This document shows, piece after piece, positions 59,930-64,000 of a stretch of 64,000 bases of DNA. Made by a program: the position numbers and the translations under genes. Under the pieces are notes generated by a model. The model saw nothing but the letters and a program-made list of their open reading frames with translations, was not told where the DNA came from and ran no database searches. Source of the stretch: Ga0077527 sp964533495 (GTDB lineage Bacteria; Pseudomonadota; Gammaproteobacteria; Burkholderiales; SG8-41); assembly GCA_964533495.1 (NCBI GenBank), contig CAZHJU010000005.1:1-64000 (forward strand). The letters run 5' to 3'. Positions within the stretch are counted from its first letter, which is position 1. Each line of letters starts with the position of its first letter.

Positions 59930-60910
59930 ATGAAACCCTATGCCGCGCTGAATCCCGAAACCATCCTCGATGCCATCGAATCCTGCTGCGGCCTGCGCTG
60001 TGACGGCCGGCTGCAGGCACTGAACAGTTACGAAAACCGCGTCTATCAGGTGTGGCTGGACGATGGCCAGTCCGTCGTCGCCAAGTTCTACCGTCCGCAG
60101 CGCTGGAGCACCGAGGCGATCCAGGAGGAGCAGGATTTCGCGCTGGAACTCGCCGCGCGCGAGCTGCCGGTGGTGGCGCCGCTGGTGTTCAATGGCCGTA
60201 CGTTGCACGAGCATGGCGGTTTCCGGTTCGCACTGACACCGCGCCGCGGCGGGCGCACGCCGGAGCTGGACGATCCGGAGACGCTGCAGTGGATGGGGCG
60301 CTTCATCGCGCGCATCCATGCGGTGGGGCAGGTGAAACCCTTCGCGCACCGCCCGACGCTGGACATCGAATCCTTCGCCTATGAACCGGTGCAGTTCGTG
60401 CTCGACACCGAGTTCGTGCCCGACGATCTCTACGACACCTATGCCAGCGTGGCCGAGGACGTGGTGGAGCGCGTCGAGCGGCGCTGGGCCGCGGCCGGCG
60501 CGGCGCGCGACATCCGGCTGCACGGCGACTGCCATGCCGGCAACGTGCTGTGGACCGATGACGGGCCGCATTTCGTCGATCTCGACGACGCGCGCATGGG
60601 GCCGGCGGTGCAGGACCTGTGGATGTGCCTGTCGGGCGACCGCAAGGCGCAGCAGGCGCAACTGCTGCCGCTGCTCGAAGGTTATTGCGAGTTCCGCGAA
60701 TTCGATCCGGCGGAGCTGATGCTGGTCGAGGCGCTGCGCACCTTGCGCATCGTGCATTACGCGGGCTGGCTGGCACGGCGCTGGGACGATCCGGCCTTTC
60801 CGGCGAATTTTCCCTTTTTCAATACCCAGCGTTACTGGCAGGACCACATCCTCGCGCTGCGCGAGCAGGCCGCGGCGCTGGACGAGCCGCCGCTGCAATG
60901 GCTGCGCTGA
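59930..60910 (+). CDS. srkA: Stress response kinase SrkA (YihE)
   Basis: A 326-residue aminoglycoside-phosphotransferase-like Ser/Thr kinase. It has LNSYENRVYQVWLDDGQSVV then AKFYRPQRWSTEAIQEEQDF, the catalytic loop RLHGDCHAGNVLW and the Mg2+-binding HFVDLDDARMGPAVQDLWMC. In E. coli SrkA counters stress-induced death. The length and motif spacing are those of full SrkA proteins. ATG 59930 is the first Met in line with the family start. It overlaps the hydrolase gene by 13 bases. Confidence 0.93.
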   Translation: MKPYAALNPETILDAIESCCGLRCDGRLQALNSYENRVYQVWLDDGQSVVAKFYRPQRWSTEAIQEEQDFALELAARELPVVAPLVFNGRTLHEHGGFRFALTPRRGGRTPELDDPETLQWMGRFIARIHAVGQVKPFAHRPTLDIESFAYEPVQFVLDTEFVPDDLYDTYASVAEDVVERVERRWAAAGAARDIRLHGDCHAGNVLWTDDGPHFVDLDDARMGPAVQDLWMCLSGDRKAQQAQLLPLLEGYCEFREFDPAELMLVEALRTLRIVHYAGWLARRWDDPAFPANFPFFNTQRYWQDHILALREQAAALDEPPLQWLR

Positions 60911-61737
60911 ATTTCCTGTTGCGCATCCTCGTCGTCGTCGGCGCGGCCTGGGTCATCGTCGTCGCCTGGGTCTGGCTGACGCAGGACCGGCTGGTGTATT
61001 TCCCGCAGATCGGCCGCGACAATCCGGCGACGCCGGCCGCGGCCGGGCTGCCTTTCGAGGATCTGCGGATCGGCACCGCGGACGGCGAGACGCTGGCGGC
61101 GTGGTGGGTGCCGGCCACCACGGACAGGGTGAACGGCGCGGTGCTGCTGTTCCACGGCAACGCCGGCAGCATCGCCGACCGCGTCATGTATCTGCCGCAT
61201 TTCACCGCGATGGGCTACGGCGTGCTGCTGGTCGATTACCGCGGCTACGGCAGAAGCAGCGGTTCGCCGGACGAGGCGGGCACGCATGCGGATGCGCGCG
61301 CGGCCTGGCGCTGGCTCACGGTCGAACGCGGTTTCGCCACCGGCGACATCGTGCTCGTCGGCGAATCGCTGGGCGGCGCGGTGGCAGCGGCGCTTGCGGC
61401 GCAGGTGCAGCCGCGGGCGCTGCTGCTGTTGTCGACCTTCACGTCGGTCAACGATCTCGGTAGTGAACTGTATCCCTGGTTGCCGGTAAGATTCATCAGC
61501 CGTTTCCGCTACGGCACGTTGCAGGGCGTGCAGGATTACCGCGGGCCGGTGCTGGTGGCGCACAGCCGGGATGACGAGATCGTGCCTTTCGCGCATGCGC
61601 AGCGCCTGCAGGCGGCAGCGGGGGCGCGTGGCCGCCTGCTGGAGATGCGCGGCGGGCACAATGATGCTTTCCTGTTCGGGGCACCGGAGCGGGTGGTGGC
61701 GGTGGCGGAGTTTTTCCGCGGCAGCACATCGCATTAA
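60898..61737 (+). CDS. Membrane-anchored alpha/beta hydrolase (BEM46/ABHD13-like)
   Basis: A 279-residue protein with one N-terminal membrane segment (FLLRILVVVGAAWVIVVAWV). The hydrolase domain shows VLLFHGNAGSIADRVMYLPH (oxyanion hole), Ser157 in VGESLGGAV, Asp225/226 in SRDDEIVP and His254 in RGGHNDAF. The start ATG lies within the end of srkA. Family members are lipases or thioesterases of unclear substrate. It is followed by a patatin gene, so both may act on lipids. Confidence 0.88.
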   Translation: MAALNFLLRILVVVGAAWVIVVAWVWLTQDRLVYFPQIGRDNPATPAAAGLPFEDLRIGTADGETLAAWWVPATTDRVNGAVLLFHGNAGSIADRVMYLPHFTAMGYGVLLVDYRGYGRSSGSPDEAGTHADARAAWRWLTVERGFATGDIVLVGESLGGAVAAALAAQVQPRALLLLSTFTSVNDLGSELYPWLPVRFISRFRYGTLQGVQDYRGPVLVAHSRDDEIVPFAHAQRLQAAAGARGRLLEMRGGHNDAFLFGAPERVVAVAEFFRGSTSH

Positions 61738-61740
61738 ATT

Positions 61741-61765
61741 ATAAGTATTTGATTTTATTGATAAA
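61741..61765 (+). promoter_or_regulatory. AT-rich element before the patatin gene (motif copy d, reference copy)
   Basis: ATAAGTATTTGATTTTATTG followed by ATAAA lies directly before ATG 61769. It is the clearest copy of the recurring element. There is no good Shine-Dalgarno between it and the start, so it may itself act as an A/U-rich translation leader. Confidence 0.45.
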
Positions 61766-61768
61766 CTT

Positions 61769-62575
61769 ATGAAAAGCGAACTCAGGATCGGGATTGCCCT
61801 CGGTGCAGGATCGGCGCGCGGCTGGGCGCACATCGGTGTGCTGCGCGCGCTCGATGCCGCCGGCATCCGGCCGCAGATCGTCTGCGGTTCCTCGATCGGC
61901 GCGCTGGTCGGCGCGGTGTATGCGGAGGGTCAACTGGATGCGCTGGAAGAATGGGTGCTCGGCCTGACCTGGCGCAAGGTGCTGGGATTTTTCGACATCA
62001 GTTTCAACGGCGGTTTTCTGAAGGGCGCGAAGCTGATCGCCTTTCTGCGCGGCAACCTGCTGGAGCGCCAGATCGGCGACATGCCGCTGGCCTTCGGCGC
62101 GGTGGCCACCGACCTGCGCAGCGGGCGCGAGGTCTGGCTGCGCGAGGGCAATGCGGTCGACGCGGTGCGCGCCTCGATCGCGCTGCCCGGGTTGTTCACG
62201 CCCTGCGAGATCGGCGGGCGCCTGCTGGTGGATGGCGCGCTGGTGAACCCGGTGCCGGTGTCGCTGTGCCGCGCGATGGGCGCGGATTTCGTGATCGGCG
62301 TCGACCTCGGCGGCGGCCGCATGGCGCAGCGCGCCGGCACGGCGGGCCGCAGCGCATCGCTGAACATGATCGAGGTGGTCGCCGAAAGCCTCAGCATCAT
62401 GCAGGTGCGCATCACCCGCAGCCGCCTGGCGGGCGAACCGGCGGACGTGCTGGTCCCGCCGCTGCTCGACGATATCGGCACGATGGAATACCACCGCGCA
62501 CGGGAGTCGATCGCCGAGGGCCGCGCCGCGGCCGAGGCGATGCTGCCGCAGATCGAGCGCCTGCTGCGGGGTTGA
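61769..62575 (+). CDS. Patatin-like phospholipase (RssA-type)
   Basis: A 268-residue patatin. The oxyanion motif is LGAGSARGWA (11-20), the nucleophile is Ser42 in CGSSIGALVG and the catalytic Asp155 lies in LLVDGALVNPVP. The size matches cytoplasmic RssA-like proteins that lack export signals. It probably hydrolyses membrane lipids or thioesters. Start ATG 61769 follows the AT-rich element instead of a usual ribosome site. Confidence 0.9.
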   Translation: MKSELRIGIALGAGSARGWAHIGVLRALDAAGIRPQIVCGSSIGALVGAVYAEGQLDALEEWVLGLTWRKVLGFFDISFNGGFLKGAKLIAFLRGNLLERQIGDMPLAFGAVATDLRSGREVWLREGNAVDAVRASIALPGLFTPCEIGGRLLVDGALVNPVPVSLCRAMGADFVIGVDLGGGRMAQRAGTAGRSASLNMIEVVAESLSIMQVRITRSRLAGEPADVLVPPLLDDIGTMEYHRARESIAEGRAAAEAMLPQIERLLRG

Positions 62576-62588
62576 GCGCGGCCGGGCC

Positions 62589-63374
62589 TCAGTCGAGGCC
62601 GAGCGCGTCCCGTGTGTGGCGGACCAGGGTCTTGGGCGCGACCGGCTTGTTCAGGTAGCCCGACGCGCCGTAGGCCAGCGCGGCGACGATGTCGTCGCGT
62701 TCGGCGCGGGCGGTGACGACGATGATCGGCGTGTCCCTGAATTCCGGATGTTCGTGGAGCTTGCCGAGGACGTCGAGGCCGACCGCGTCCCGCAGGTCGA
62801 CGTCCATGATGATGAGGTCGGGCAGCGGCGTTTTGGCGAGCGCCGCGGCGATCTCGGCGCGCGTCGCCGCGCCGCGCACGTCGAAGCCGTTCTGCATCAG
62901 GCCGCGGGCGGCGGCCAGCGCTTCCGCCTCATGGCTGTCGATGATCAGCACGACGTGCTTGTCGCCGCCGCGTGGCGGCAGCGGCTTTTCAGGATGGTTG
63001 AGGATGCTGATCTTGTAGCCGGCCTTGAGCCGGCGGGCGCCGGAGAGGGTGCTTTCCGCCTGCTGCAACTGCTGCAGCGTCGGTTCCTTCGGGCGCTCGC
63101 TGAGGAAGGTTTCGAGCGCGCTGGCTGCGGGCGCCGCGGCCGGTCTGGCGGCGGACTCCGGCAGCAGCTCGAGGTAACCGTCCTTGACCAGCAGCGCGAG
63201 CGCGCCGCCGATGTCGCCGGCGCGGGGGAAGCGCGCCCGCAGTTCGGCGGCCGTCGCGCGCTGGCCGACCGCGGCGAGCAGGCCTTTGGTGCCGGCCTTG
63301 AGCAGGCCCGGCCTGGCCGCGATTTCGGCGTTGCCTTTGGCGGTGGTGCGGTAGGTGGCGGTGTGATCGGTCAT
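62589..63374 (-). CDS. Response regulator with N-terminal unknown domain
   Basis: A 261-residue protein. The C-terminal receiver domain (about 140-261) has VVLIIDSHEAEALAAARGLM, phosphoacceptor Asp191 in DLIIMDVDLRDA, Thr221 in VVTARAER and Lys243 in GYLNKPVAP. The N-terminal 75 residues (TTAKGNAEIAARPGLLKAGT ... LALLVKDGYLELLP) look like a winged-helix-type domain, joined by an Ala/Pro-rich linker. The receiver at the C-terminus is the reverse of the common order. No histidine kinase is adjacent. Confidence 0.85.
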   Translation of the reverse strand: MTDHTATYRTTAKGNAEIAARPGLLKAGTKGLLAAVGQRATAAELRARFPRAGDIGGALALLVKDGYLELLPESAARPAAAPAASALETFLSERPKEPTLQQLQQAESTLSGARRLKAGYKISILNHPEKPLPPRGGDKHVVLIIDSHEAEALAAARGLMQNGFDVRGAATRAEIAAALAKTPLPDLIIMDVDLRDAVGLDVLGKLHEHPEFRDTPIIVVTARAERDDIVAALAYGASGYLNKPVAPKTLVRHTRDALGLD

Positions 63375-63601
63375 GGGGTCTGCGGGTTGGGGTGGCCGGG
63401 CCGTTGGATCGCGGGTTCCGGTCCGCAGGGATTGACCCGTCCGCGGCTGCGATGTTCCCGGAGTCCCGGAAAAGCGCAGCCTGCGCTGCCGTGGGGGAGG
63501 GCCGGTGACCGCGCAACCGCAAGTTGCGTTCACGGAAGGGCGTCTTGCGGAACGGCCCGGAGTGTACTGCAAAATGCGCCGCGCGTCGTACACTCGCGGC
63601 C

Positions 63602-64000
63602 ATGGATGCATGGCGCGACCGTTTTGCCGACGCTTTTCCGCTGCTGCTGCCGCTGCGCGGCACGGCGGCGCCGTTCTACGGCGGCGACTGGCCGTCGCGC
63701 GCGGTCCTGCAGCATGTGCTGGACACGGCCGGCGTGCGCACCGCTTCGGGCCTGCCCCTGCGCCTGATTGCGCCGGCGGCGGACGGTTTTTCCTACGAGG
63801 GTCGGCTCTACGCGCGCGGCGAGCTCGAGTTTCGAGAGCGCAGCTGGCACGACCTGTTCAACGTGCTGGTGTGGCTGGCGTTTCCGCTGGCCAAGGCCGC
63901 GCTCAACGCCCGCCATCGCGCGGCGCCGGCGATGGCGCGGGGGCGCGGCCCGGTGCGCGACGCGCTGACGCTGTTCGACGAGAGCGGCATGATCGTGCTG
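63602..64000 (+). CDS. DUF3025 domain protein, N-terminal part (3' end outside window)
   Basis: From ATG 63602 the frame is open to the right edge (133 codons). It reads LPLLLPLRGTAAPFYGGDWP, FSYEGRLYARGELEFRERSW and HDLFNVLVWLAFPLAKAALN, which is the DUF3025 pattern. The function of the family is unknown; it is common in Betaproteobacteria. It is divergent from the response regulator with 227 bp between the starts. Confidence 0.85.
   Translation, partial: MDAWRDRFADAFPLLLPLRGTAAPFYGGDWPSRAVLQHVLDTAGVRTASGLPLRLIAPAADGFSYEGRLYARGELEFRERSWHDLFNVLVWLAFPLAKAALNARHRAAPAMARGRGPVRDALTLFDESGMIVL

Overview
The window is GC-rich chromosomal DNA with short intergenic gaps and many ATGA start/stop overlaps. 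It carries seven complete periplasmic binding proteins of the Bug (tripartite tricarboxylate transporter) family. That expansion, together with SrkA, a DUF3025 protein, TauE/SafE exporters and UbiX/UbiD, suggests a betaproteobacterium of the Burkholderiales with a broad organic-acid and aromatic catabolism. No rRNA, tRNA or CRISPR array was seen.

Layout. (1) 1-7438: two fumarylacetoacetate-hydrolase-type enzymes in one run with a Bug protein and the only TctB/TctA membrane pair, then a secreted methyltransferase-like protein coupled to an MFS permease, then a second Bug gene. (2) 7559-10483: a lower-GC segment with a LysR regulator divergent from a TauD-type dioxygenase and a Bug gene. (3) 10564-23226: an accessory region with gene ruins (an internally deleted Bug gene, BrnT/BrnA remnants), a RES/Xre toxin-antitoxin pair, a 5'-truncated RHS gene with its own tip and putative immunity genes, a RAYT transposase ruin, a tyrosine recombinase, an orphan RHS tip with a PD-(D/E)XK-like nuclease motif plus immunity gene, a small lipoprotein, a cupin protein, a Bug gene, a transposase ruin and an antitoxin/PIN toxin pair. 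(4) 23432-35440 (minus strand): a catabolic cluster with an ABC transporter whose operon also holds ubiX and a UbiD-family decarboxylase, plus thioesterase, acyl-CoA ligase, two oxidoreductases, a 2-hydroxyacid dehydrogenase and a glyoxalase-fold protein. (5) 35728-40849: three tandem coupled MFS paralogues and two tandem TauE/SafE paralogues. (6) 40893-50288: a 46-residue membrane protein, a ParA-like ATPase, a gamma carbonic anhydrase, two gamma-glutamyltransferase family genes and three Bug genes. (7) 50285-59670: a conserved unknown protein, an internally deleted nucleotidyltransferase toxin, HigA with only the tail of HigB, and a secreted RHS locus in which one domain is split over two overlapping genes, followed by a displaced tip cassette within a 361-bp direct repeat. 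(8) 59930-64000: housekeeping-type genes (srkA, alpha/beta hydrolase, patatin, response regulator, DUF3025).

Two themes stand out. First, several toxin or transporter genes survive only as their 5' and/or 3' ends beside an intact partner, so the accessory region is a record of deletions and RHS tip exchange. Second, an AT-rich element related to TAAGTATTTGATTTTATTGAT recurs in front of unrelated genes. All functions are inferred from sequence patterns read by eye; no database search was run.
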